DNA of 59,636 nucleotides from [Mycobacterium] fortunisiensis (lineage in GTDB: Bacteria; Actinomycetota; Actinomycetes; Mycobacteriales; Mycobacteriaceae), in the NCBI RefSeq assembly GCF_019050325.1, contig NZ_VOMB01000013.1:1-59636 (forward strand), read 5' to 3'. Every line of letters begins with the position of its first letter. The first letter of the stretch is position 1. The translations under genes were made by a program, and so were the position numbers. This document shows, in pieces, positions 18,343 through 27,826 of this stretch. The notes below the pieces were generated by a model. That model did no database searches and was not told the DNA's origin. It saw only the letters and a list, made by a program, of their open reading frames with translations.

Positions 18343-19116
18343 TCAGCGCAGTAACTCGCGGATCAGTTGCGCGGTCTCGGCGGGTTTGGCCTGGGCCACC
18401 ATGTGGTCGCAATCCCAGTCCAACAGCGTGAAATCCGACCCGAGGTGCCCGCTCAGCGCGGCGATCAGACCGTCCCGCGCGTAGGGCGGATCGGTGCGGG
18501 TGGCGCGCACCAGAACGGTCGGAGTACCGTTGGGCGGCAGGACAACCGGGCGAGCCAGCTCACTCCAGTACGACAACATGGCCGGAATGCTGATCCGCCA
18601 CCCGTAACGGCCGCCGGGCAGCTGGACCAGATGCTCGTCGAGATCGCGGTCCAACTCTTCCGGCGTCACCTCGCCCCAGGAACCATTGGCCTTCTCGGCG
18701 CGGGCCTCGGCGCGGTCGGGGTAATCGGGCGAGGCCAACATGGCATCGGCGATCTCGCGCATCCACTCACCGTCGAGGCCCACCGCGGGATCCAGCAACA
18801 CCAGCCCGCTGACCAGATCCGGATGTACAGCAGCGAGATTGAGGGCCACCGCACCCCCGAACGAATGCCCGACCACCAGCGTCGGACGGTCCAGCAGCGC
18901 CGCCAGCGACTCGACGTTGGCATCCAATGTCCACGGCGCGGCCCACGAGGAGCGGCCGTGCCCGAGCAGATCAGGGGCGAGCACCGCGACACCGGTTAGG
19001 TGCTGTTCGGCCAGGGTCTTCCAGCGCTGGCCATGCCCGGTCAACCCGTGGATGAGCAACAGGCGGGCCGGCTGGTCGGGGCCATAGCGATACACGTTCA
19101 ACTTCTCGGGCGACAT
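18343..19116 (-). CDS. lipV: Alpha/beta hydrolase LipV-like
   Basis: A 257-residue alpha/beta hydrolase. The oxyanion region is LLIHGLTGHGQRW, the nucleophile elbow VVGHSFGGAVALN (Ser near residue 90), the acid probably the Asp in LVLLDPAVG or later, and the catalytic His in DCDHMVAQ near 240. There is no signal peptide, so it is cytosolic. The M. tuberculosis equivalent Rv3203 (LipV) is reported as a lipase/esterase; the substrate cannot be told from sequence. It is divergent from adnA with 56 bp between the starts. The ATL gene follows immediately. Confidence 0.88.
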   Translation of the reverse strand: MSPEKLNVYRYGPDQPARLLLIHGLTGHGQRWKTLAEQHLTGVAVLAPDLLGHGRSSWAAPWTLDANVESLAALLDRPTLVVGHSFGGAVALNLAAVHPDLVSGLVLLDPAVGLDGEWMREIADAMLASPDYPDRAEARAEKANGSWGEVTPEELDRDLDEHLVQLPGGRYGWRISIPAMLSYWSELARPVVLPPNGTPTVLVRATRTDPPYARDGLIAALSGHLGSDFTLLDWDCDHMVAQAKPAETAQLIRELLR

Positions 19117-19172
19117 CCCGTCGATGGTGCCAGAGCAGCTACTTGTCGGTACCTTCTGGTGTCATTCCCTCC

Positions 19173-22100
19173 ATGACCACACACCACGTCGAACCGGCAC
19201 CGGCCGGCACCGAGCTGCTGGTCCCAGGGCGCGGCGGTGTGGTGCGGGTACTGGGCGGTCCCGGCACGGGGAAGAGCTCGCTGCTGGTCGACACCGCGGC
19301 CGAACACATCGCGGCGGGCACCGATCCCGAGTCGGTGCTGTTGCTGACCGGTTCGGCCCGGCTGCGCACGGAGGCCCGGGCCGCCATCACCGCGCGGCTG
19401 CTCGCGGCGGGCACCCACGGCGTGGTGCGCGAACCATTGGTGCGCACCGTGCACTCCTACGCGTTCGCGCTGCTGCGGCTGGCAGCTCAGCGCAACGGCG
19501 ATCCGCCGCCGCGGTTGATCACCACGGCCGAACAGGACGGCATCATCCGCGAGCTGTTGGCCGGCGATCTGGAGGACGGGGTGAACTCGCCGGTCGGCTG
19601 GCCCGAGCAGCTGTGGCCCGCGCTGAGCACGGCCGGCTTTGCCACCGAGTTGCGCGATCTGATGGCCCGCTGCACCGAGCGCGGTGTGGATCCGCGTGCC
19701 CTGCAGCGCCTGGGGCGGTCGGCGGGCCGCCCGGAATGGTTGGCGGCGGGCCGGTTCGCGCAGGCCTACGAGCAGATCATGCTGTTGCGTTCAGCGGTTG
19801 GAATGGCTGCGCCGCAGGCCACCATCCCGGCACTCGGAGCGGCTGAACTCGTCGGCGCGGCCCTGGAGGCACTCGGCACTGACGCCGATCTGCTGGCCGC
19901 CGAACGGGCCCGGATCAGCGTGCTGCTCGTCGACGATGCGCAGCACCTCGACCCGCAGGCCGCGCTGTTGGTCAAAGTCCTGTCCGCCGGTGCCGGCCTG
20001 ACGGTCATCGCCGGCGACCCCGACCAGGCGGTGTTCTCCTACCGCGGCGCCGATCCGGTGTTGTTGCGCGACCACGACGCCGACTCGCCGGCGATCACCC
20101 TGACCCGGTCACACCGGTGCTCGCCCGAGATCGCCTCCGCCATCTCGGTTGTCGCTCGCCGGTTGCCCGGGGTCAACGCCGGCCGCGGGCTGGCGGGTAA
20201 TCCGGAGCGGGGGGAGGGCCAGGTCACCCTGCGGCTGGCGGCCACACCGCACGCCGAGAACACCTTCATTGCCGATGCGCTGCGCCGCGCGCATCTGGTC
20301 GACGGGGTGCCCTGGTCGGAGATGGCGGTGGTGGTGCGCTCGATTCCGCGGGTCGGGGCCGCCCTGGCGCGGGCCTTGAGCACCGCCGGCGTGCCGGTCC
20401 AGGCGCCGGGCATCGACCTCGGCCTGTCCGAGCAGCCCGCTGTCGCTGCGCTGCTGACGGTGTTGGAGGCGACCGCATGCGGGCAGCTGGACGGGGACAG
20501 TGCCGTCGACCTGCTCACCGGACCGATCGGCCGGGTCGACCCGGTGACCTTGCGGCAGATGCGCCGGGCGCTGCGTCGCGCCGACGGGTCGACGCCGCCG
20601 CGGGATTTCACCGACCTGCTCGTCGCGGCGATCGATGCCGAGCCCGCCGGATTGGCCGCCGAGCAGGCGAAGCCGCTGCGCCGGTTGCGGTCGGTACTGG
20701 CCGCCGCCCGCCGCAGCCAGCGGGACGGCGCCGACCCGCGCTACACGCTCTGGCAGGTCTGGAACGCCTGCCGGCTGCAGCCGCGGTGGCTGGCCGCCAG
20801 TGAGCGCGGTGGCACCATCGGAGCGCAGGCCGATCGTGACCTGGACGCGGTGACGGCACTGTTCGACGTGGCCGACCAGTACGTGAGCCGCACCGCAGGT
20901 GCCTCGCTGCGCGGGCTGGTGGACCACGTCCGGACCCTGGGCGCATCGATCTCACCCTCGGATTCGACCCGGCCGACCGACGCGGTGGCGGTGCTCAGCG
21001 CACACGCCGCCCTGGGCCGGGAATGGGATTTCGTGGTGATCGCCGGCGTCCAGGAAGGGTTGTGGCCCAACACGATCCCGCGCGGCGGGATCCTTGGTAC
21101 CCAACACCTGGTCGACGTGCTCGACGGGGTGGCCGTCGCCGATGACCGTGCGGTGTCGACCCGGGCGCCGCTGTTGGCCGAAGAGCGGCGTTTACTGCTG
21201 GCCGCCATGGGCCGGGCCCGGACCCGGCTGCTGGTGACGGCTGTCGACAGCGACGGCGGCGACGAATCGCTGTTGCCGTCACCGTTCTGTGCCGAACTGG
21301 CAGAAGTGGCAGGCGAATCCGCCCCGATGCCGCCGCTGGCCGCGCCGCGGGTGCTGGTGCCCTCGGCCGTGGTCGGCCGACTGCGGGCCGTGGTGTGCGC
21401 GCCGGAGGGCGCCGTCGCTGACGAGGCCCGGTCCTGTGCGGCAGGCCAATTGGCCAGGCTGGCGGCTGCGGGTGTGCCGGGGGCCGATCCGTCGCAATGG
21501 CACGCCCGGACCACGCTGACCACCGAGCAGCCGCTGTGGTCGGAGGCCGACGGCGTCGTATCCGAGGTGGTCCTGTCACCGTCGACGCTGCAGATGTTGA
21601 CCGACTGTCCACTGCGCTGGCTGCTGGAGCGGCACGGCGGCGGCGACGGACGCGATGTCCGCTCGACGGTCGGGTCGCTGGTGCACGCCCTGGTGTCCGA
21701 TTCCGGCAAGACCGAGAGCCAACTGCTCAACGACCTGGAAAAGGTCTGGGAGGGCCTGCCTTTCGAAGCGAAGTGGTATTCGGACAACGAGTTGGCGCGG
21801 CACCGGGCGATGTTGGAGACGTTCACCCGGTGGCGGGCGGACTCCCGGGCGCAGCTGACCGAGGTCGCCACCGAGATCGATGTCGACGGCGTGATCGCCG
21901 AATCCGGACCGGGCACGCCGAGGGTCCGGGTGCGGGGCCGGTTGGACCGCCTCGAGCGCGACCGGGCGGATCGGCTCGTCGTGGTCGATCTCAAGACCGG
22001 CAAGAGCCCGGTCACCAAGGCCGACGCCCAGCAGCACGCTCAGCTGGCCACCTACCAGCTGGCGGTGGCCGCCGGGTTGATCCCCGACGGCGATCAGCCC

Positions 22101-22325
22101 GGTGGCGGCCGCTTGGTATATCTGGGCAAGGCGGGGGCGGCCGGCGCCACCGAACGCGAACAGGATCCGATGTCGCCCGAGACCCGGGCGAATTGGCAGG
22201 ACGCCGTCGGTGCCGCCGCGGCGGCCACGGCCGGGCCGCACTTCGTGGCGCGGGTCAACGACGGCTGTGCGAATTGCCCGGTGCGCTCGTCGTGCCCGGC
22301 CCAGGCGATCCGAGACCGGTCATGA
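19173..22325 (+). CDS. adnA: AdnA subunit of the AdnAB helicase-nuclease
   Basis: A 1050-residue subunit of the mycobacterial end-resecting motor-nuclease. The N-terminal UvrD-like ATPase has motif I GGPGTGKSS (about 29-37), a variant motif II LLVDDAQHLDPQ, FSYRGADP and the late motif AVLSAHAALGREWDFVVI. The C-terminal RecB-type nuclease domain carries LVVVDLKTGKSP and QHAQLATYQLAV. Iron-sulfur cysteines appear as TDCPLRW upstream and CANCPVRSSCPA at the end. AdnAB processes double-strand breaks for recombination in place of RecBCD. ATG 19173 is chosen; the frame is also open back to TTG 19143. It overlaps adnB by ATGA. Confidence 0.93.
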   Translation: MTTHHVEPAPAGTELLVPGRGGVVRVLGGPGTGKSSLLVDTAAEHIAAGTDPESVLLLTGSARLRTEARAAITARLLAAGTHGVVREPLVRTVHSYAFALLRLAAQRNGDPPPRLITTAEQDGIIRELLAGDLEDGVNSPVGWPEQLWPALSTAGFATELRDLMARCTERGVDPRALQRLGRSAGRPEWLAAGRFAQAYEQIMLLRSAVGMAAPQATIPALGAAELVGAALEALGTDADLLAAERARISVLLVDDAQHLDPQAALLVKVLSAGAGLTVIAGDPDQAVFSYRGADPVLLRDHDADSPAITLTRSHRCSPEIASAISVVARRLPGVNAGRGLAGNPERGEGQVTLRLAATPHAENTFIADALRRAHLVDGVPWSEMAVVVRSIPRVGAALARALSTAGVPVQAPGIDLGLSEQPAVAALLTVLEATACGQLDGDSAVDLLTGPIGRVDPVTLRQMRRALRRADGSTPPRDFTDLLVAAIDAEPAGLAAEQAKPLRRLRSVLAAARRSQRDGADPRYTLWQVWNACRLQPRWLAASERGGTIGAQADRDLDAVTALFDVADQYVSRTAGASLRGLVDHVRTLGASISPSDSTRPTDAVAVLSAHAALGREWDFVVIAGVQEGLWPNTIPRGGILGTQHLVDVLDGVAVADDRAVSTRAPLLAEERRLLLAAMGRARTRLLVTAVDSDGGDESLLPSPFCAELAEVAGESAPMPPLAAPRVLVPSAVVGRLRAVVCAPEGAVADEARSCAAGQLARLAAAGVPGADPSQWHARTTLTTEQPLWSEADGVVSEVVLSPSTLQMLTDCPLRWLLERHGGGDGRDVRSTVGSLVHALVSDSGKTESQLLNDLEKVWEGLPFEAKWYSDNELARHRAMLETFTRWRADSRAQLTEVATEIDVDGVIAESGPGTPRVRVRGRLDRLERDRADRLVVVDLKTGKSPVTKADAQQHAQLATYQLAVAAGLIPDGDQPGGGRLVYLGKAGAAGATEREQDPMSPETRANWQDAVGAAAAATAGPHFVARVNDGCANCPVRSSCPAQAIRDRS

Positions 22326-25300
22326 CGGACACCGCGCCGGCCACGGTGCGTTACAGCCCGGCGGAGTTGTCCGCGGCGTTGGGATTGTTCCCGCCGACCG
22401 ACGAGCAGGCCGCCGTCATCGCCGCACCGCCCGGGCCGCTGGTGGTGATCGCCGGCGCCGGCGCCGGCAAGACCGAGACCATGGCGGCCCGGGTGGTCTG
22501 GTTGGTGGCCAACGGTTTTGCCACGCCGGCGCAGGTGCTGGGGCTGACCTTCACCCGCAAGGCGGCCGGTCAGTTGTTGCGGCGGGTGCGGACCCGCCTG
22601 GCCCGGCTGGCCGGCGCGGGCCTGACACCGGTACCGGCGGGCGAGGCGTCGGCCGAGTCCGCGACGGTGAGCACGTATCACGCCTTCGCCGGCACCCTGC
22701 TGCGCGAGCACGGGCTGCTGCTCCCGGTCGAACCGGACACCCGGCTGCTCAGTGAAACAGAGCGGTGGCAACTGGCGTTCGACGTGGTGTGTGCACATCC
22801 CGGCGAATTGGCCATCGAGAAGACGCCGGCCGCGGTCACCGCGATGGTGTTGCGGTTGTCGGGGGCGCTCGCCGAACATCTGGTGGACACCGACCAGCTG
22901 CATGACACCCACGGCGAGTTGGAGCGGTTGGTGCACACGCTTCCGGCCGGCCCGTATCAACGCGACCGTGGGCCCAGCCAATGGCTGCTGAACATGCTGG
23001 CCACCCAGACCGAACGCACCGAGCTGGTGCCATTGATCGACGCACTGCATCAGCGCATGCGTGCCGACAAGGTGATGGACTTCGGGATGCAGATGTCGGC
23101 GGCAGCACGACTGGCCGCGAATTTTCCGCAGGTCGGCGCGCAACTGCGCGAGCGTTTTCGGGTGGTGCTGCTCGACGAATACCAGGACACCGGGCACGCC
23201 CAACGGGTGGCACTGTCGTCGTTGTTCGGTGGCGGTGTCGACGATCGCCTGGCGTTGACCGCAGTCGGTGATCCCATCCAGTCGATCTATGGGTGGCGCG
23301 GTGCGTCGGCGACGAACCTGCCGCGATTCACCACCGATTTCCCGCTCGCCGACGGCACCCCGGCCCCGACCTTGGAATTGCGGACGAGTTGGCGCAACCC
23401 GCCCAGCGCCCTGCATCTGGCCAACGCGGTATCGGCCGAGGCCCGGCAACGTTCGGTGGCAGTGCACGAGCTGCGGCCCCGGCCCGATGCCGAGCCGGGC
23501 ACCATCCAGTGCGCACTGCTCGATGATGTCGAAACCGAACGTGACTGGGTGGCAGACCAACTGGCGCAGCGCTACCACGCTGCGGTGGCACAGGGCGGCC
23601 CGCCACCCACCGCCGCGGTCCTGGTTCGGCGCAACGCCGACGCCGCGCCGATGGCCGAGGCGCTCGGGGCGCGAGGGGTCCCCGCCGAGGTGGTGGGTGT
23701 GGCCGGGCTGCTGGCCGTGCCCGAGGTCGCCGACCTGGTCGCGATGCTGCGGCTGGTGGCCGAACCCACCGCGGGGTCGGCGGTGATGCGGGTGCTGACC
23801 GGCCCGCGCTGGCGGTTCGGTGCCGCCGACATCGCCGCGCTGTGGCGCCGGGCAAGGGAGCTCGACGACCGTCCGGCGGGAGAACCGAACGCCGCGGAGA
23901 TCGTGGCGCAGGCCGCTCCGGATGCTGATGCGGCCTGCCTGGCCGACGCGATCTGCGATCCCGGTCCCGCCGAACGCTATTCACCGGCCGGCCAGCAGCG
24001 GATCGAGGCGCTGGCCCGGGAGCTGACCATGTTGCGGGCGCACCTGAGCCATCCGCTGCCGGAACTGGTCGCCGAGGTGCGGCGGGTGGCGGGATTGGAC
24101 GCCGAGGCCCGGGCCGCCCGCCCGGTGACCGCGGGATGGTCGGGAACCGAGAACCTCGACACGTTCAGCGACGTGGTGGCCGATTTCGCGGCACGCGGCG
24201 GCGGCTCGGTGCTGGCACTGCTGGCGTACCTGGATGTGGCGACCGAGGAGGAGAACGGCCTCGCCCCGGCCGAGCTGACGGTGTCGCACGACCGGGTGCA
24301 GATCCTGACCGTGCACGCGGCCAAGGGTTTGGAATGGCAGGTGGTGGCGGTTCCGCATCTGAGCGGTCGGGTGTTCCCGTCGACGGCATCGGCGCGCACC
24401 TGGCTCACCGATTCGTCAGACCTGCCCCCGCTGTTGCGCGGCGACCGGGCCGTCGAATCGGAGCTCGGGGTACCGATATTGGACACCTCCGACATCAACG
24501 ACCGGAAAATCCTGTCGGACAAGATCTCCGAGCACAAACGCAGCCTCGAACAACGACGCATCGACGAGGAACGGCGGTTGCTGTACGTCGCGATCACCCG
24601 CTCCGAGGACACCTTGCTGATCTCCGGACATCACTGGGGCGCCACCGAGAGCAAGCCGCGAGGCCCGTCGGAGTTCCTCACCGAGATCAAGGCCATCATC
24701 GACGACGCTGCCGCGCAGGGGAATCCGTGTGGCGTGGTCGAGCATTGGGCACCCGCGCCGACAGACGGTGAGGTTAATCCGTTGCGAGACAAGGTCGTCG
24801 AAGCGATGTGGCCCGCGGCTCCGGCCAGGGCCTCCGATGTCGACCGTGGCGCGGCGCTGGTGGCGCAGGCGCTGGCGGGGGAGCACCAAGATGACCCCGG
24901 CACCGACCACGAGGGTTGGTCGGCCGATGTCGACGCCCTGCTGGCCGAGCGGGCGCGGGAACCGCAGGCCGCACCGATGCAGCTTCCCGGCCAGCTGTCG
25001 GTCAGCACCCTGGTGGAGTTGAGCCGGGATCGCCAGGCCGCGTTGCAGCGGCTGCGGCGCAGGCTGCCGCAGCGTCCGGACCCGCATGCCCTGCTGGGTA
25101 CCGCATTCCACGAATGGGTACAGCGGTACTTCCACTCCGAGCGGTTGTTCGATCTCGACGATCTGCCCGGCGCGGTGGACAGCGACACCGGGCGTGCCGG
25201 TGCGGCCGAGCTGTCCGAGTTGCAGGACGCGTTCATCATGTCGCCGTGGGCCGCGCGTACCCCGATCGAGGTCGAGGTGCCGTTCGACATGGCGATCGGA

Positions 25301-25639
25301 TCGAGTCGGACCACCGTCGTGCGCGGTCGCATCGACGCGGTGTTCGCCCACGACGACGGCACCACCACGGTGGTGGACTGGAAAACCGGCGAGCCCCCGG
25401 CCACCCCGGAAGCCATGGCGCAGGCCGCGGTTCAGCTGGCGGTGTACCGGCTGGCGTGGGCCGCGCTGCGGGGCTGCCCACCGGAATCGGTGCGGGCCGC
25501 GTTCCACTACGTGCGGTCGGGGCAGACCGTCAGCCCCGACACGCTGCCCGGGGAGGACGAGTTGGTGGCGTTGTTGAGCGATCCGGTGACCGCTTCACCG
25601 GAGCCGGAGCCGGAGCCAGAGCGGGAGCCGGAATCCTAG
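22322..25639 (+). CDS. adnB: AdnB subunit of the AdnAB helicase-nuclease
   Basis: An 1105-residue partner of AdnA and the dominant motor. UvrD/Rep motifs in order: GAGAGKT at 45-51, [80 protein letters not shown] and RRLLYVAITRSEDTL. The C-terminal RecB-like nuclease contains LLGTAFHEWVQ, EVEVPF and VVDWKTGEPP with AAVQLAVYRLAWAAL. The C-terminus ends in a short Glu/Pro-rich repeat. ATG 22322 overlaps the AdnA stop by four bases, which ensures balanced synthesis of the heterodimer. Confidence 0.94.
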   Translation: MTDTAPATVRYSPAELSAALGLFPPTDEQAAVIAAPPGPLVVIAGAGAGKTETMAARVVWLVANGFATPAQVLGLTFTRKAAGQLLRRVRTRLARLAGAGLTPVPAGEASAESATVSTYHAFAGTLLREHGLLLPVEPDTRLLSETERWQLAFDVVCAHPGELAIEKTPAAVTAMVLRLSGALAEHLVDTDQLHDTHGELERLVHTLPAGPYQRDRGPSQWLLNMLATQTERTELVPLIDALHQRMRADKVMDFGMQMSAAARLAANFPQVGAQLRERFRVVLLDEYQDTGHAQRVALSSLFGGGVDDRLALTAVGDPIQSIYGWRGASATNLPRFTTDFPLADGTPAPTLELRTSWRNPPSALHLANAVSAEARQRSVAVHELRPRPDAEPGTIQCALLDDVETERDWVADQLAQRYHAAVAQGGPPPTAAVLVRRNADAAPMAEALGARGVPAEVVGVAGLLAVPEVADLVAMLRLVAEPTAGSAVMRVLTGPRWRFGAADIAALWRRARELDDRPAGEPNAAEIVAQAAPDADAACLADAICDPGPAERYSPAGQQRIEALARELTMLRAHLSHPLPELVAEVRRVAGLDAEARAARPVTAGWSGTENLDTFSDVVADFAARGGGSVLALLAYLDVATEEENGLAPAELTVSHDRVQILTVHAAKGLEWQVVAVPHLSGRVFPSTASARTWLTDSSDLPPLLRGDRAVESELGVPILDTSDINDRKILSDKISEHKRSLEQRRIDEERRLLYVAITRSEDTLLISGHHWGATESKPRGPSEFLTEIKAIIDDAAAQGNPCGVVEHWAPAPTDGEVNPLRDKVVEAMWPAAPARASDVDRGAALVAQALAGEHQDDPGTDHEGWSADVDALLAERAREPQAAPMQLPGQLSVSTLVELSRDRQAALQRLRRRLPQRPDPHALLGTAFHEWVQRYFHSERLFDLDDLPGAVDSDTGRAGAAELSELQDAFIMSPWAARTPIEVEVPFDMAIGSSRTTVVRGRIDAVFAHDDGTTTVVDWKTGEPPATPEAMAQAAVQLAVYRLAWAALRGCPPESVRAAFHYVRSGQTVSPDTLPGEDELVALLSDPVTASPEPEPEPEREPES

Positions 25640-25645
25640 GCGGCC

Positions 25646-26180
25646 TCAGGTGATCGCGGTGCCCACCAGCAACCCGATCGCGTAGGTGATCGCCAACGCC
25701 AGGCTGCCTCCGATCACGTTGCGCAGCACCGCCCGACCTTGCGGTGCCCCGCCCAACCCGGCCGAGACCGCGCCGGTCAGCATCAGGGCCAACAGCACTG
25801 CCACCGCGGTCACCGGAATTCCGCCACGTCGTCGGCGGCACCAGGATCGCGGTCAACGGCAACAGCGCACCGATCGTGAACGACAGCGCCGAAGACGCGG
25901 CCGCCTGCCAGGGATTGGTCAGCTCCCTGGGATCGAGGCCCAATTCGACCTCGGCGTGGGCGGCGAAGGCGTCGTGGTCGGTCAGTTCCTCGGCCACGGT
26001 GCGCGCGGTCGTGGTCGACAACCCCTTGGCTTCGTAGAGCGCGGCCAGTTCGTCGAGTTCGGCGGCCGGGTCATCGCGCAGTTCGCGACGTTCCTCGCGC
26101 AACAGGGCGCGCTCGGTGTCGCGTTGGGTGCTCACCGAGACGTATTCGCCCAAGGCCATTGACACCGCCAGCAACGATAG
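25646..26180 (-). pseudogene. Decayed VIT-family (vacuolar iron transporter-like) gene
   Basis: Read on the minus strand, one frame gives VSMALGEYVSVSTQRDTERALLR, an acidic central helix (EERRELRDDPAAELDELAALYEAKGL) and SALSFTIGALLPLTAIL, the metal-binding and third-helix portions of the CCC1/VIT family. After TWR the frame breaks near 25820-25826: removing one A from CGGAATTCC restores IPVTAVAVLLALML, then SAGLGGAPQGRAVLRNVIGG and the final hydrophobic helix to TGA at 25646. The first membrane helix and the start are also missing upstream of about 26180. Two independent lesions point to a dead iron/manganese transporter gene; the single-base shift alone could be a sequencing error. Confidence 0.75.
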
Positions 26181-26266
26181 CCTTGCCACACCTGACCGCC
26201 TGGGCCGAGTGCGCCGGCGGCGCAGATGAAAATCATTGTGCGGCAGGGATTCTGGGCAATCCGGGA

Positions 26267-26656
26267 TCAGGAGTTGCGGTACACTCGCAGCGCCGCGGTG
26301 ATCATCGGGATCTGCAGTGGCAGCCGGGCGATGGCCCCGATCCGCAGTGGCCACGGCTTGGACCACCAGAGCCGGACCATGTTCAGGTTGCCCGGGAACA
26401 CCGCGAGGAACAACGCCACCGCGGCCAGACCGCCGAGGCGCCGGGTGCGTGGCGCCGCCAGCAGGGCGCCGGTGGCCAATTCCGCGACGCCCGAGGCATA
26501 GGTGTAGACGCGTGGGCTGCCGGGCAACTCGGCCGGGATGATGCTGTCGTAGGGCTTGGGTGCCACGAAGTGCAGCACTCCCGCGCCGAACAACAGCGCG
26601 GCAAGTCGGTGGGCGGTCGTCGTGGCGTCGATCCGCGCAGGCTGGGTTGTAGTCAT
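26267..26656 (-). CDS. DoxX-like small membrane protein
   Basis: A 129-residue membrane protein with about four hydrophobic segments (near residues 15-32, 52-68, 73-90 and 104-122). Its pattern is that of DoxX/DoxD-related proteins: LAALLFGAGVLHFVAPKPYDSIIPAELPG, YASGVAELATGALLAA and FPGNLNMVRLWW. The family is linked to redox and sulfur metabolism but has no agreed activity. It is divergent from the potassium channel gene (75 bp between starts) and downstream of nothing on its own strand. Confidence 0.75.
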   Translation of the reverse strand: MTTTQPARIDATTTAHRLAALLFGAGVLHFVAPKPYDSIIPAELPGSPRVYTYASGVAELATGALLAAPRTRRLGGLAAVALFLAVFPGNLNMVRLWWSKPWPLRIGAIARLPLQIPMITAALRVYRNS

Positions 26657-26731
26657 GGTTACATTGTGGCGTGGGTCTGATCGGATCGACCTCGGTACCT
26701 CCCGGGGCGCTTTGCTCGATGATGAGGTCGC

Positions 26732-27826
26732 GTGGCTAAGGGCAGGCTGCGGCGTCGACTCGCCGCGATCGACTCGAACCTGACGTCGCGCCCGGATGCT
26801 GCGCTAGTCGACGTGTTGCGGATCCCGGAGCCATTCGTCAGCCCGGCGCGCAGGATCGTCATGCGGGTGCTGTATGCGCTCGGCGCTCTGTTCGCCGCGG
26901 TGCTCATCGTCTATGCGGATCGCTACGGTTACCGGGACAACGACAGTGTCCCGGATGCCAACAATCCGTTGTCGTTCCTGGACTGCCTGTACTACGCGAC
27001 GGTGTCGCTGTCGACGACAGGCTACGGCGACATCACGCCGTACACGGATTCGGCGCGTCTGGTGAACGTCATCGTCATCACGCCGCTGCGGGTGGCCTTC
27101 CTGATCGTTCTCATCGGTACCACCGTGGAAACCTTGACCACCCAATCCCGGCAGGCGCTGAAGATTCAGCGATGGAGGAACAGAGTGCGCAACCACACCG
27201 TCGTCGTCGGATACGGCACCAAGGGGCGGACGGCGGTCGCCGCGATGGTCGGTGACGAGGTGTCTCCGGCCGACATCGTCGTTGTCGACGAAAACGCCGG
27301 CGCGCTGGAACGTGCCAAAGGCGCCGGCCTTGTCACCGTGCACGGCGACGCCACCAACTCGGCTGTCTTGCGGTTGGCCGGTGCCCAACATGCCAAGTCG
27401 ATCATCGTCGCGGCCGACGACGATGCCAGCGCGGTACTGGTCACCCTGACCGCCCGTGAACTCGCGCCGAAGGCCAAGATCATCGCCGCGGTGCGGGAAT
27501 CCGACAACCTGCATCTGCTCAAGCAGTCCGGTGCGGACTCCACGGTGGTGTCTTCGGAGACGGCCGGCCGGCTGCTCGGTATTGCGACGCAGACCCCCAG
27601 CGTGGTGGAGATGATGGAGGATCTGCTGACCCCCGATGCCGGCTTTGCCATCGCCGAACGTGAGGTGACCCCGAAGGAGGCGGGCGGCTCACCGCGGCAC
27701 CTGCACGACATCGTGCTGGGGGTGGTGCGTGCGGGCCGGCTGGTCCGGGTCGATGCGCCGGAGGTGGATGCGCTCGAGGCCGGCGACCGGTTGCTCTACA
27801 TCCGCAGCGCGGACGCCGAGCGGTGA
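26732..27826 (+). CDS. Potassium channel with TrkA-N/TrkA-C domains
   Basis: A 364-residue K+ channel subunit. Two membrane helices (about 43-62 and 110-131) flank a pore loop with the selectivity filter STTGYGDITPY near 96. A cytosolic RCK module follows: Rossmann TrkA-N (VVVGYGTKGRTAVAAM, then IVVVDENAGALERAKGAG and GDATNSAVLRLAG) and a TrkA-C domain at about 270-360. RCK domains gate the channel in response to nucleotides or ions. It matches Rv3200c. GTG 26732 gives VAKGRLRRRLA. The stop overlaps the nudC start (GTGA), so the two genes are coupled, as in M. tuberculosis. Confidence 0.92.
   Translation: MAKGRLRRRLAAIDSNLTSRPDAALVDVLRIPEPFVSPARRIVMRVLYALGALFAAVLIVYADRYGYRDNDSVPDANNPLSFLDCLYYATVSLSTTGYGDITPYTDSARLVNVIVITPLRVAFLIVLIGTTVETLTTQSRQALKIQRWRNRVRNHTVVVGYGTKGRTAVAAMVGDEVSPADIVVVDENAGALERAKGAGLVTVHGDATNSAVLRLAGAQHAKSIIVAADDDASAVLVTLTARELAPKAKIIAAVRESDNLHLLKQSGADSTVVSSETAGRLLGIATQTPSVVEMMEDLLTPDAGFAIAEREVTPKEAGGSPRHLHDIVLGVVRAGRLVRVDAPEVDALEAGDRLLYIRSADAER

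Noticed and set aside
19143..19172. TTG start extending AdnA by ten residues
   Set aside because: TTG is rare and has no RBS; ATG 19173 fits the family start better.
26130..26190. IdeR iron box before the VIT remnant
   Set aside because: A partly similar sequence (AGGTGTGGCAAGGCTA on the minus strand) is too far from the TTAGGTTAGGCTAACCTAA-type consensus.
25530..26366. Open frame of 278 codons as an intact gene
   Set aside because: Only its central part matches the VIT family; both ends are out-of-frame or unrelated sequence, so the locus is called a pseudogene.
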